A program made the translations under genes and the position numbers. Positions 1-10,086 of a DNA stretch of 64,000 bases are shown one piece after another. This DNA comes from Gautieria morchelliformis (taxonomy: Eukaryota; Basidiomycota; Agaricomycetes; Gomphales; Gomphaceae). Every line of letters begins with the position of its first letter. The stretch's first letter is position 1. The notes below the pieces were generated by a model, which had not been told where the DNA came from, ran no database searches, and saw only the letters and a list, made by a program, of their open reading frames with translations. The stretch covers positions 124,001-188,000 of the forward strand of contig WHVA01000059.1 in NCBI GenBank assembly GCA_015179125.1, read 5' to 3'.

Positions 1-216
1 ATTGTTACTACTAGACAACCTTTCCATGAGACCTTGTATGTTACATCGTCGAGTATCATGGGCTATTTCGCTACAACTGTAGATAGGGCAAGCTCTGTTC
101 AGGCAGCCCTCTTACCTTCTAAACATTTATTGGTGCATCTTATTCACCGAACTACACACTTCGTTGCACAAGCCATTCGGGCTTTCACTGTGTTTACTAA
201 TACACGATATTAATGC

Positions 217-592
217 CTAAAAACCAATCTTGACAGTTCTCTGCAAACCAAGCTTTGGAGTGAGATAGGAAAAAGTGGGACAGGGTAGGGGTTTAGTTAG
301 AATATCAGCAGAGTTGTCTCTTGTAGGGACATGTGTAAAGTGGACTTCGCCGCATGAGATGCAATTATGGATAAAATTATGGGTGACAGTGATATGCTTG
401 GAGCGGGCATGAAAGGATGGATCTTTGGTAAGGATGATTGCACCCAAGTTGTTGCACTGGATATTTGTGGAGGGTCTTCTGCTCAAAACCGATGAGTTTG
501 AGGAGGTTTCTCAGCCACAGCACTTCTTTTGTAGGATAGCTGCATGTCATGTATTCAGCTTCAACACTTGACGTTGCAATGGTTGGCTGTTT
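217..592 (-). mobile_element. Ty1-copia pol remnant (RNase H end)
   Basis: Reading the minus strand from 592 gives the end of a copia polyprotein: SSVEAEYMTC, then WLRNLLKLIGFEQ, a frame change, then CNNLGAIILTKDPSFHARSK and VPTRDNSADILTKPLP, ending in a stop at 217. These are the RNase H motifs at the C terminus of Ty1-copia Pol (EAEY, the CDNQGA-like block, HARTKHI and ADI(F/L)TKPL). Everything upstream (integrase, RT) is missing; at about 600 the sequence changes to a Ty3 remnant on the other strand. At least one frameshift lies near 490. The stretch 1-216 beyond the stop should be the 3' UTR/LTR side, but I could not define an LTR end there. Confidence 0.85.
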
Positions 593-639
593 CTTTGAGC
601 TCCAAAGATGCTTCCAGCTAAACCTGGCACAACCCGAGA

Positions 640-1010
640 TGGAAACTTTGGCTCACTTGGCTTCTGTCAAATCTGAACTGGTGGACATAAAGGATGTCCT
701 GATGGAGTACCACAACTTCATGGATGTTTTCAGCAAGTCTAAAGCTGATGCCTTGGCTCCTCCCTGACCCTATGATCTCAAGATCATGCTCAAGGATGGT
801 GCTATGCCTCCTCAACCTCTGTTATACTTGCCCTCTACCTTGGAGCTAGCCACACTCTGAGCATTCATTGATGAGCACTTGAATCTGGGTTACATTTGGC
901 CCACTCTGTCCTTCCATGGAGCCCCGATCCTCTTTGTCAAAAAGAAGAGCAGCAAACTTCGGCTCTGCATGGACTACTGCGAAGGTTCAGACTTGTGTCA
1001 AGAGTGGAGA
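640..1010 (+). mobile_element. Ty3/gypsy reverse transcriptase remnant
   Basis: The plus frame reads YHNFMDVFSKSKADALAPP, stop, PYDLKIMLKDGAMPPQPL, stop, [15 protein letters not shown], then [20 protein letters not shown]. This is the conserved start of a Ty3 RT domain (PPHRPYDHxI, then SPxGAPVLFVKKKDGxLRLCVDY). Both in-frame stops, at 765-767 and 858-860, are TGA at positions where the family has Arg. The similarity stops after CMDY, so only the first RT blocks survive. It is inserted next to or into the copia remnant and followed by a LINE remnant, forming a small retroelement graveyard. Confidence 0.85.
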
Positions 1011-1289
1011 AGGTGTCCTTGAATTTGATCAGGGCACAAAAAATACACATAGTACACTGGCAGCAGAGGTCCTTAGCTTTTCCTCTTTGGATCATCATCT
1101 GCCAGGTAAGTTGTATGTCATGTAGATAGCCCTTATTCATGTCTTTGGATCCTCCTCTGCCAGATTGTGTGAGCTCCGCTGTCTAGGAAGAGTTGCCCTT
1201 ACACTGATGGGATTGACTAGACAGCAGGAGAAGGACCCAACTGGCACCAAAAATACCAGACCGACCACCAGGCCATCCATCAACATAGG

Positions 1290-2035
1290 CAGCACACCAT
1301 ACAGCCTACATCCATGCACAAATTCCTCAGCATAGTGCTCAATCAAGAATTATGTTTCAAGGACCACAAAAATTATGCACTAGCCAAAGGAGACAAGTTC
1401 ATCAATCAGTACATGGGGCTAGTGAGGCCATCAAAGGGACTAGCAGCCAAACATACTACTTAGCAGTAGCTGTACTGAAACTTCTATATACTGCTGACAT
1501 TTTCCTTATACCAGGTACTACATGAAACAAAGGGACAAAAGGGTACATACACAAACTAGCGCAGATTCAAAGACAGCCATCACTGTTCATAACTGGCACC
1601 ATTAAATCCACAGCCAATGACTCCCTTGATACATATGCGAACCTCCTTCCTTTCCCCCTCCTAGTTGCCAAAGTCATACACGCAGCGGCAGTCCAAATGA
1701 CTTGCGTACCCAAAGCACACCCACTTGCTGCTACAGTCCTAAAAGCGGCAGGGAGGTATGTAAAGAGACGCAGATCCCCACTGCATGATGTCATGCATGC
1801 ATTCAGCTTGCAACTGGACCAGATGGAAAAGATACACCTTGTTGTATTTGGGCCAAAGTGGGAGCCATCCTTAAGAACTAGGATCCCACTCAACAAGAAC
1901 CAAACTATCAATGGTGTAGAGACAGATGGAGAAGATGTGAAGATCTTCACAGACAGCTCATGTATTGATGGTGGGGTTGGCACTGATAGAGTCATAGGTT
2001 TACTGATAGAGTATGGATGCAGCCTTTAACTTGAG
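1290..2035 (+). mobile_element. Tad-like LINE remnant (RT C-terminus to RNase H)
   Basis: Pieces in shifting plus frames match the endonuclease-RT-RNase H polyprotein common in Agaricomycete non-LTR elements: NYALAKGDKFINQYMGLVRP, LAVAVLKLLYTADIFLIPG, KLAQIQRQPSLFITGTIKST, LPFPLLVAKVIHAAAVQM, then RRRSPLHDVMHAFSLQLDQM. It ends with IFTDSSCIDGGVG at 1950-1985, the D-x-S start of an RNase H domain. The rest of RNase H and the 3' tail are missing. Multiple stops and frame changes mean it is long dead. Confidence 0.75.
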
Positions 2036-3619
2036 GCCGAGTTCAATGAATGACACAAGAGATAAGGATGAAGACTTGAATGGAATTTGACTTAAGTATC
2101 TCGAAGTCAAGGATCACAAAGTTCATGTGTATTTGACTCATACATACTCAGCTATTTATGTTGACTCGAATAGGGGTCTCAATACATGAGATGGGCGACA
2201 TGTATGGTGAGAATGTGCATACTGCCAGCACTGTATACCTGTGCTGGGGCTTGCCTGCTCGGTCTGGCCTAGACATAAGGTAGAAGTCTATGTACTCATT
2301 TGGGGCTCGGTAGATGAGGAGTGAATATAGGTGAAATGGAATAGGAATGGTGGGCACGGCTCAAGTGGAGCGGAGGGTAGGTATCATGGGATGGGCTTGT
2401 GGGATGAAGTTGGTGGGATAGGATTGACTTGGCTGTATAGATACTTGTATGTGCATGTATTGTATGCCTTGGACTCGACTCATTGCATGTACTTGTGGGG
2501 CTCAGTTGTGGTCTCGACTTGGGTTCGGGTGTGGTGAGAGACTTGGTGGTTCAAGACTATGCATATATGCACCTCAGGGTTCTCGGGATAGACTTGGGCG
2601 TAAAGTCTGAGTTAAAATTCATTAAGATAATCGTGTAACCATTATGAATGACCTTACAGTTCATGTCTGTGGTGAATTATTTGCGGGTGTGAGGAATGTA
2701 CAAACACATGTCAACTGTCCCCTCCTTCCCTAACACTCCCCAGCTAGCTGTTTTTTTCCCAGCACACCCGCCTGCATGTAGACTGCACTGTCTTTGTCTC
2801 TTGTTTGCAGTATAATATGGATGTGCGTTTACCAAGATGATATTTGACCCCCGAAGATTCAACTAAAAGTTGTACGGCCATAATTGTGGAATGGCCTGTT
2901 GTCTTATGGTTTGGTGTGGTGCTTACACCAGAAAACTGATGCAACGTACTTACAAATTTGGTGGCGTAAATACACCTCATATCCTCCGGAGATAGTAATT
3001 GCTCTGGTTTATCACAAATCGACGACTGCCATGCATTCTCCTCCGAGTGGGGGACAAATCCAGATGGGTCAAAATGTCATCGTTCAGACATGATGGTTTC
3101 ATTTCCGTTGTATTCCATAGAATGGTAAGTTTCTTAAAGGGAAGACAAGGAATTATGTTGAAAGGTTAGTAGCGTGGGGGACAGCAAGCTGATAATACCT
3201 ATGTGAAGGCGAGTGGAAAGCAAGGGAGGAGTGCCACAGGCAAGCCAGAGCGGGTGCTAAATAGTATAGTGAGAGCCTCAAGGACAGATGTGTTAACTTG
3301 AGGCGCTAGTGTACGCTAGGTGCTGAAATCAAATTTGCTGTTACTGTAAGACAAGTTGAACATTTATCAGCGGCGCGAAACCTCAGAAATATCTACAAAC
3401 CTGCCTCCGGATCCCGACAGGATGGGTGAATATACGATTACTTGGTATCACTGGCAGAAACATCTGCGTGAGGTGGACCCACCATTTTTCAAAGGGTTTC
3501 CCATCACACAAAGATAATAATCCATCATGGTAGTTCATCAGGAAAACACCAAAAACCTGGTAGCCGAGGCCCAAAATACATCACCCGACAGGCACTACTG
3601 CTGGTCATGTAAATCAGGC
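2036..3619. other. Intergenic, no supported gene
   Basis: Only short ORFs with no recognisable motif. Part of it (about 2,150-2,560) is rich in TATG/CTTG words without a clear period. I see no TIRs, LTR or RNA gene. Confidence 0.5.
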
Positions 3620-3722
3620 CTTCCTATGTTGTCTGCATAGGCCGACATAAATTGCGGCTACCTGTGTAGGCCACATAGGCCGATGTACTAAAGCTGTGCA
3701 GCATTGTAGCCTACATGTCGAT
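3620..3722. repeat. GTAGGCC/CATAGGCC-rich repeat cluster (left)
   Basis: Contains several variants of the words CATAGGCC, TGTAGGCC and GTAGCCTACAT in about 100 bp. A related cluster in mostly opposite orientation lies at 5,340-5,500, so the two bracket the ThrRS pseudogene. Confidence 0.4.
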
Positions 3723-3889
3723 CAGTCAACCGAGCCTCTGATAACTTGAGTGTATGGTGAGATATGTGAGTTCACTTGTTACAACACAGCTAGCATCCTC
3801 TAACACACGCTGCCGTTGCACAGGTGTTGTTGTGCATACAGGATGATACACATATATTTTGTACTCCACAGTCACATGGGCTTTCTTTT

Positions 3890-4430
3890 CTGACAGACAT
3901 GATGGGGTTGACACGATACTGGCACAGATAGGGGAGGAAATCACTTCACTTGCCAGTTTTCTGCAGCAAGTATATGGAACATTCGGGTTCGAATTCCAGC
4001 TCGAGTTGTCCACCCGTCTCGAAAAATATCTACGAGAAATAGAGACGTGGAATGTTGCAGAGAAGGATGCTATCGGCTATACCATTGTTGTTGTCTTATG
4101 GATGTCTTTTCTCTTCTTCAGCAACTCTCAGAAGCCCTTAAGAAGTTTCATCTTGGCAAATGGGAGCTCAAGGAAGGTGACGGCGCATTTTACGGGCCAA
4201 AGATCGACATTAAAATTCGGGATGCTCTTTGACGTTCATCCCAATGCACAACGATTCAGTTGTATTTCCCGCTTCCTGTCAAGTTCAAACTTAAGTATGC
4301 AGTGCCGAGGACGATGATGCAGTGGATCGCCCTCCTAATTGCCCTGTTATAATTCATCGCACAATACTTGGTAGTTTGGAGCATTTCATTGGTATTGTGA
4401 CAGAGCATTTTTTCGGGCAAGTGGTGGGTG
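3890..4430 (+). pseudogene. Threonyl-tRNA synthetase fragment (pseudogene)
   Basis: The segment reads [18 protein letters not shown], then [17 protein letters not shown] and [10 protein letters not shown] short intron-like stretch (about 4,064-4,117, ending TTCTTCAG) follows, then [27 protein letters not shown] and, after a stop and frame changes, NCPVIIHRTILGSLEHFIGI. In class II ThrRS these are the consecutive blocks of the catalytic core (LSTRPEKYx[11 protein letters not shown], VIIHRAILGSxERxxGxL). N-terminal editing domains and the anticodon-binding domain are absent. The stop at 4,230-4,232 is TGA where the family has Arg. Retention of an intron-like segment argues for a DNA-level duplication rather than an mRNA copy. 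No function is expected. Confidence 0.85.
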
Positions 4431-5339
4431 TCTACACCTAGGTGTGGAAGTACGATGTTATATTTGCGATGTGCCCTGCTGCACCGTTTTCTTGTAAGTT
4501 ATTTCAAGCTCCGATGTTTCGAGGCTGCACGTGACCTGAAGCATTGTTTCGCTCTACAACCAAAAACGACCTTCTGTCCATACCACCACCAACATGCCTT
4601 GGGTCCTCGAGCTGCAGACGCACTGCATACTTTTCTGATAGTTCTTTATGACTCCCTATGGATGCTAATATGTTCTGGTAAACTTTTATGTTCACTCCGT
4701 CATTTCTTCCCCTGCACCACATGCTTCGTTTGAGCTCATCAGTACTTGACAAGTGTCAAACTTAGAATGGCATAAACATCTTCAACTAAACTGCTCTGTG
4801 ATTGTTGGACTGTCACCCATGGCTGATCCAATCTTTCACTTGACCACACATTGTCGCGGAGTGCAGTTGTCGATGCGGGTGGGCTCCTACTCTCCACAAC
4901 ACAGGTAATCCTTTGTGGAGGACTCTTTCCATGAGGTGTATGTGCACCAGCTCAATGGCCATCTAGCCTGGCGATGCTTTAGCACGAAATCCGCTCAGAG
5001 TCTCTGTCGCCTCAAGAGAATCGGTATGGTAACGGCAGGTAAGTCCCCACGGTATCTTTTAACCACAATACAATGTTAACATATGCTGTCATGCCCGCCT
5101 TGTGATCATGCAAGACGGCCCAAGCCCGAACTTCAATCTGACAAAGTTGACGCTGGCCGGGCAGCCCATTGAAGAATGAGGATTGAGAATGGTTGAGGTC
5201 CCATTTGCTAATTTATTCGCCAGCGGGTCATAGTACGCGTACAGTATAAATGAGATATATTGATTCCAAATAAGCTTGAATTGAAGAAAAACAGCAGACA
5301 GCCTATAGCGCAACTACCTCGCTGCTACATCAACCTACA
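4431..5339. other. Intergenic, no supported gene
   Basis: Short ORFs on both strands show no motif I can place; the ThrRS similarity does not continue into the anticodon-binding domain. Confidence 0.45.
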
Positions 5340-5500
5340 GCGCTCAATGTACTCTTGTGTGTCCACTACGTAGGCCTACAAGACAGCTACATGGGCCTAC
5401 AGTACCACCGTCTAACTACGGTATGCTACATAAACGGCCAATGTCCTACAGGCCTATAAGTCCTACATAGCCTACATAGGACTGCGCAGGACTGTGTATC
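5340..5500. repeat. CCTACA/GTAGGCC repeat cluster (right)
   Basis: About 160 bp with many overlapping CCTACA, GGCCTACA and CCTACATAG words. It is related to the cluster at 3,620-3,722 when reverse-complemented. It could be a degenerate terminal or subterminal repeat of a lost element, or just low-complexity sequence. Confidence 0.4.
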
Positions 5501-5961
5501 ACCATGCCTTTTTCCTGATACATCAATTCTGGTCAACGTGCCTTATTGTCGGGTGGTAGGTATTCGACACGTAAAACCTACGTACTATGCAGTCCTCATG
5601 CTATACTGTAAGCAAGAGCGAGGCAAGCGCAAAGAGCAAGGAGTGACGAGTCCGGTGTGACGTGTGGTGCAGGGGCAGCACGGCCCTGCAGCAGGGCCGA
5701 GTGGCCAAAGTCAGAGTACTTGGAAGCCAGTAGAGCGGGTGTTGCAGTCGGACATGCGCGCAGAAAATCCTAAGTCCCCATAAAACAATTCAAGCAGAGA
5801 TTAATTATTGACCTCTAGTACATGTTTCCACTGCAGCCGGCGTCTCTGACCCTATCGATCCGGCGCTTTTCGTAGACGGTGATGTGCTTCGATGTCAGTC
5901 GGTTGATTACAGTACTGTAAGGTGGCACGCGCTCATACGCCGCGTCGCTTAGGAGCTCTTT

Positions 5962-5969
5962 CTTATAAG
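5962..5969 (+). promoter_or_regulatory. TATA-like box of the GST gene
   Basis: CTTATAAG lies about 40 bp upstream of the GST start codon at 6,003; a short 5' UTR is usual in fungi. Position-based inference only. Confidence 0.4.
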
Positions 5970-6002
5970 TCTGCGCAACCCCAACCTGACCATTACTGTA
6001 AC

Positions 6003-6962
6003 ATGTCTTCCGACAATATCATCACGCTATATGATGTGCCTTCAGACCTTAATGGCAAAGCATGGAGCCCCAACACGTGGAAGGCGAGGTAAGTCCCAAC
6101 GGTACCGAGCAGTCAGAGTCAATTGGGGTCAGTACAACTTATGAAATTAAACCAGGTATGCGCTCAACTACAAAGGTGTACCCTACAAGACCGTCTGGCT
6201 CGAATATCCTGAAATCGAGCCCACAATGTGCAGTATAGGTGCTGCGCCGACGCGGAAAAAACTTGATGGAAGCCCTTTATATACCCTTCCGGTAATCGTA
6301 GATCCATCCCGCACTGTACCTTCCGGTGGACCTACAGTCGTATCAGAGTCCTTCCACATCGCCGAATATCTCGACGAGACCTACCCAACCACATCCACAG
6401 GCACCCTGTTTCCCCCGGGGACGAAGGCCTTGCAACAGCTGTTCTATGACTACTTCTCTAAGAATGTCATGACGCCAACCGTCCCCATGGCGACGCCGGA
6501 GATGTTCAAGCACCTGAACGAGGGCAGTCGTCCGTGAGTGGTATTATCGTAGCAATATTGGGATAGCCTTCCTTGACTGTGTTAAAGGTATTGGAGACTC
6601 AACCGCGAACCTATGCTCGGCGGGAAACTTGAAGACATCTGCCCTAAAGGCTCCCAGAAGTGGAATGGGTTGTGGGATGAATTAGAAAAAGGCTTGTGGC
6701 TTGTTCGGGATTCGTAGCCTGTGGTCTTACCCCTCAGCATCTAGCGTTCAGCACTCTCGCAGCATTGCTGGATAAAAATGGAAAGGATGGGAATACGCTC
6801 GTCATGGGCACGCATCTGACGTTCTCCGACTTTGTCATTGCCGCGTTTCTGGAAAGGCACTTCCTCCTATTTCCCGAGGAATGGCAGAGAGTGCGCACTT
6901 GGAATGGTGGAAGATGGGAGCGACTGAGAGACCAGTGTGCGAAGTGGAGGAGCGTACACTAA
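6003..6962 (+). CDS. Glutathione S-transferase-like protein
   Basis: Four exons (6003-6088, 6156-6533, 6588-6695, 6752-6962) join in frame to about 260 residues. The start MSSDNIITLYDVPS is followed by NTWKARYALNYKGVPYKTVW, the thioredoxin-like N-terminal fold. LPVIVDPS supplies the cis-Pro and SESFHIAEYLDETYP the glutathione-binding Ser block. An all-alpha C-terminal half ends with MGTHLTFSDFVIAAF and WNGGRWERL. Members conjugate glutathione to electrophiles or act as glutathione-dependent reductases, in the cytosol; Agaricomycetes have many paralogues used in detoxification of aromatic compounds. The substrate cannot be told here. The second intron uses GTGAGT; the third has a weaker GTGGCT donor. 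No lesion is seen, so this gene is probably functional. Confidence 0.85.
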
Positions 6963-7326
6963 GAAGATGAAATTAGGCTCGCTAGTCACAAGTAGTGCGA
7001 GGTTTGCGGTGGATCGCGCGCAAGCGCAAACGCAGTGCTGCGCGATCAGGATTTGACTTCGGCGCGGCCTAATTTTTGTGCATTTCAACCGCCATAAGTC
7101 ACCATCTCAGGTGGTCATGTAAGTATATATATACAGAGCAAACGTCGTGACTGGACATTGAAACCGTGTTGATTGACACAAATCAGTGCGATATTCTACT
7201 CCAGCGTCGAGTTTGATACGATGACCATTGTTTGCCAGTACTGCACTGGCACGCTGACATGGGACCGACATGTAATCAGGTGGGAAATAGGATCGCATAG
7301 TTATTGGTACATGGTGATACAGCGTC
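6963..7326. other. Intergenic between convergent genes
   Basis: Convergent spacer between the GST and the minus-strand barrel gene; no feature recognised. Confidence 0.5.
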
Positions 7327-8024
7327 TTATTCAGGCTGGAGCTTCACGTGGTCCACACGTAACCCGCCCGGCACGATGAGATCTGCTGCCGCAGCTCGTG
7401 GCTGGTTCAAGGCTTCTGCAGCCTAGGCGAGTATATTTCTAGGTTTGGATCTGCACGGATACAGAGAATAGAGCTCACCTCCACCGAGTCCCACCCTACG
7501 AGGGTAACATAAATATTGGGGTCCTCATGTTGGATGCCGTGGAAATGAGAGTGATAGCCTGATGCCTTCTGAGCGAGTGAAAGGATTTTGGCGTTGGCTG
7601 CCTCGAACACGTCATGAGAAACATCTGTCTTCTTGGAAACAATGGCAATTTCAAGGATGCCAGCTTCGTAAACCTTGGTGTGAGGGAAAGGATGTAGATG
7701 AGCATGGAATAAGGAGACTGGGGCTGCGGAAAAGGCCATGATTGTGGCCACGAAAGCAGCGTAGACGGATGATTCGATGAAATCTTCATGAGCTCGTACA
7801 GAGTCCCAAGCTGCAGCAATTCACAATGTCAGATCGGAAGTGGGCATCAACGCACGGGAAATCGTACTTAGAATCCAAATGATAGTGTTCGGATCTTTTA
7901 TGGTGCGACCCCATCTGTACGACTGGAGACCTGCAGGCGGCGGCCTGAAGTAAGAAAACGGCTTTGCGAAATGCTCTGGGGTGAAGCTGTCGATCACTTT
8001 GAGGGTTACAATTTCGGTGGCCAT
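7327..8024 (-). CDS. Dimeric alpha-beta-barrel (ABM-like) protein
   Basis: Three exons on the minus strand (8024-7868, 7810-7479, 7422-7327) join in frame to about 194 residues. The protein starts MATEIVTLKVIDSF, has WDSVRAHEDFIESSVYAAF at the first splice junction, a second repeat with DPNIYVTLVGWDSVE, and ends VDHVKLQPE. The two WDSxEAH-like blocks fit the pair of ferredoxin-like halves of small stress/monooxygenase-type (ABM) barrels, which in fungi are mostly uncharacterised. No enzyme residues can be assigned. The introns are canonical in position and about 56 nt. A deleted hAT element sits 226 bp upstream of the start codon, where the promoter should be, and may affect its expression. 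Confidence 0.7.
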
Positions 8025-8249
8025 TGCAGATGTAGATGATATCTGAATCTGAGGGTGGTATACCTACGGGCGCGTTATATTTGCAAACATCACCTGAGCC
8101 TCATGACGACATCGTCCGTGGGAGTGTTGACTATGTATAGTAGTCCGCTGCGTCCAACTACAACTAGCGCCCGCTCCCACATATTTTCGACTCTCCTGGA
8201 GACTCCGCAAGTTCGCGGCTCCATCAGAGAAACCGCGCTGCGGCGGTGT

Positions 8250-8257
8250 GACATCGT
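8250..8257. repeat. hAT target-site duplication, left (GACATCGT)
   Basis: Exact 8-bp match to 9,250-9,257 on the other side of the element, the TSD length of hAT transposons. Confidence 0.9.
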
Positions 8258-9249
8258 TAGTGATGGGCACGGCCTGGCTTGGCCTGAAAGCCGCGGCTTT
8301 GGCCTGGCTTGCCCTGGCTTTGGCTTGCTAAAAACCTGAGCCAGGCCATTAGCGCTTGGCTTGGCTCGGCTCCGGCTTGGCCTCCGTGGCCTGTTGGTGG
8401 GGGAATGGCCTTGTAGATCATTCTTATATTGTACCAGATCCACCCGTGCGTTAACAAAGAACGCTTGAGTATCTAATGTGCGATCCTTCGCGTTACTGGA
8501 TTTCTTGTCTGGTACGTCATCTATCGCATCTAGATCTACAAGCCATCCATCCGGGTGGGCCGCATCATGGTCTAGGACCGGCTGCGCTTCAGCAGGTGTT
8601 GCTACCACTAGATAAATCAGACAATAAACAAAAAATGGTTAGTTTATGAACCAGGAAAGCTCACCAGGTATCACCGTATCCGGTTGACTTGCTTTTGAAA
8701 TCTCGTTCTGTTTACCAGCCCCGGCCTTTAACTGTTCAGGGCCGCCTTTGGTCTCTTGTCTCTATGAGTATCCACCTCTGTTGCTGAACAAGCCGGGGCT
8801 GTTTTGTCTCCTGCACCTGTCTTCTTGGTGCGTTGCCGGGCCACGTTTAGGGGATCATGCAACGCCGCACTGGGTTTCACCACACGTCCGGTGCTTGTGA
8901 CTGTCGGCGCCGTAACTGCCTCGATTTCGCTATCAGAATCAGCAATGCGAGGGCGGGGCATAGCAAGTGGGTAGTAGAGAGTAGGGGATAAGGAGGCTGT
9001 AACTACGTTATCATTGAAAAAAATTATATTCGCTACCAGTATCAGAGCAGACATATCCTTTTTTGTGACCGAAGATCTTGTATTTAGGCGCTCGCCAGGC
9101 CACCGCTTCCTGGCTCGGCTTTGGCCTGGCAAAACCTGAGCCGGGCCATGGAGCCGGCTGCGCGAACGGCTTTGGCCTGGCTTGGCCCGGCCTATCGGCG
9201 GCTCGGCCTGGCTCGGCTCACGGCCTGGGCCAGACCATGCCCATCACTA
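8258..9249 (-). mobile_element. Deleted hAT transposon (992 bp)
   Basis: The element begins TAGTGATGGGCACGGCCTGG and its other end reverse-complements to TAGTGATGGGCATGGTCTGG, giving terminal inverted repeats. Perfect 8-bp duplications GACATCGT flank it. Both ends carry subterminal arrays of GGCTTGGCC/GGCCTGGC words (8,268-8,400 and 9,105-9,235), typical transposase-binding subterminal repeats of hAT elements. The interior holds only a short minus-strand coding remnant, so the element lacks the catalytic region and would need a transposase in trans. Confidence 0.9.
8400..9132 (-). pseudogene. N-terminal remnant of a hAT transposase-like ORF
   Basis: A minus frame starting near 8,957 with MPRPRIADSDSEIEAV gives a basic, low-complexity stretch (TGRVVKPSAALHDPLNVARQ). 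An apparent frame change near 8,740 and a short intron (about 8,665 to 8,607, donor GTGAGC) follow, then DGWLVDLDAIDDVPDKKSSN and TLDTQAFFVNARVDL. Position and style fit the N-terminal part before the BED zinc finger in hAT transposases, but no BED finger, DDE residues or hAT dimerisation domain remain. The assignment rests on the flanking TIRs rather than on the protein. Confidence 0.5.
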
Positions 9250-9257
9250 GACATCGT
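9250..9257. repeat. hAT target-site duplication, right (GACATCGT)
   Basis: Identical to 8,250-8,257. Confidence 0.9.
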
Positions 9258-9723
9258 CACCCCTGGTGACACTGGGCATACCGGGCCCAGGAATACGCAC
9301 TTTGGTGATCGACGCTAATCGGTTGCAATCTAGCCTCATAGTGGTAGGTCATGGGAGGCCGCCTGACCACCTGATGTCTTGTGATCAGAATAACCTATGC
9401 TGATCTCACTATGCTGAAGTATGGCCACCCCATTGGGATCCTGCGGCCTTAGTGATACCCCATGCCCCTGGCGTGCAACGGGCTGGAGTCCATCACGATC
9501 GCCAACTCCTGCGAGTGCCACTATGGCCGATAGTGGCACTCGCAGGAGTCGGCGGTCAATGGTGGCTAGTAAATGATGCGGCGCTATGAGGGCCGATTAC
9601 TCCGAGTCAGTCAGTGTCTTGTTCAAGGTCACGGTCGGTTTCGGTTTCCAATGCACCCCGATTATCAAGTCCTTGAAGTACCGTGACCGTCCCCACCCAT
9701 ACGACCTGCTTTCAAGTCAGAGC
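9258..9723. other. Left flank of the chromovirus insertion (5' side of Plavaka locus)
   Basis: Before the retrotransposon inserted, this was continuous with the Plavaka coding sequence at 16,147, since the duplication CATGC contains the ATG. It should therefore hold the 5' UTR/promoter and perhaps the left end of the Plavaka element. A 20-bp hairpin lies at 9,505-9,549. I see no ORF here. Confidence 0.5.
9505..9549. repeat. Perfect 20-bp hairpin
   Basis: Left arm 9505-9524 (ACTCCTGCGAGTGCCACTAT) is exactly complementary to 9530-9549 with a 5-nt loop GGCCG. The stem carries CACTAT/ATAGTG next to the loop, reminiscent of CACTA-type ends. It lies about 180 bp upstream of the retrotransposon insertion in the Plavaka 5' region. 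Confidence 0.8.
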
Positions 9724-9728
9724 CATGC
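9724..9728. repeat. Chromovirus target-site duplication, left (CATGC)
   Basis: Identical 5 bp at 16,147-16,151; 5-bp duplications are usual for Ty3 integrases. Confidence 0.9.
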
Positions 9729-10073
9729 TGTGAGGGCAACACTAATGACGAAGCCACAACCAAAGATACTCAAGGAGATAAGAGCCGATACTAGGACAAT
9801 GACCAACTGTGTAGTGGGTATCCTCAGTTTATAACTCTACCAACGATAGATACATGGGGACTTGCCTGTGTAGTGGGTATCCTCAGAGATCAAGCTGAGG
9901 AAACGCCACCACACGGGCTACAGTCTTATAGCGCTGGCAAGGCTTACATAATAGGGGAGATGGAAACTTGTAGAAGGTTACGGAAAGTGACGGAAAGTGA
10001 CATGTGACAGAAGGTGACGGAAACTCGTGGAAGGAAATAGAAACTTATGGAAGGAAACACGTGAACCCTGACA
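9729..10073 (-). repeat. 3' LTR of the chromovirus (345 bp)
   Basis: TG...CA ends; identical to the LTR at 15,785-16,146 except that it lacks one 17-bp unit of a GTGACATGTGACAGAAA-type repeat. Confidence 0.95.
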
Positions 10074-10076
10074 TCA

Positions 10077-10086
10077 CCCCCCTCTC
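10077..10086 (-). promoter_or_regulatory. Polypurine tract for plus-strand priming
   Basis: On the minus strand GAGAGGGGGG precedes the 3' LTR by three bases, the expected place for the PPT. Confidence 0.75.

Noticed and set aside
549..767. Plus ORF as one 72-residue protein
   Set aside because: Its first part is the antisense of the copia RNase H; only the second part belongs to the Ty3 RT.
3890..4430. Functional threonyl-tRNA synthetase
   Set aside because: Stops, frame changes and loss of all flanking domains.
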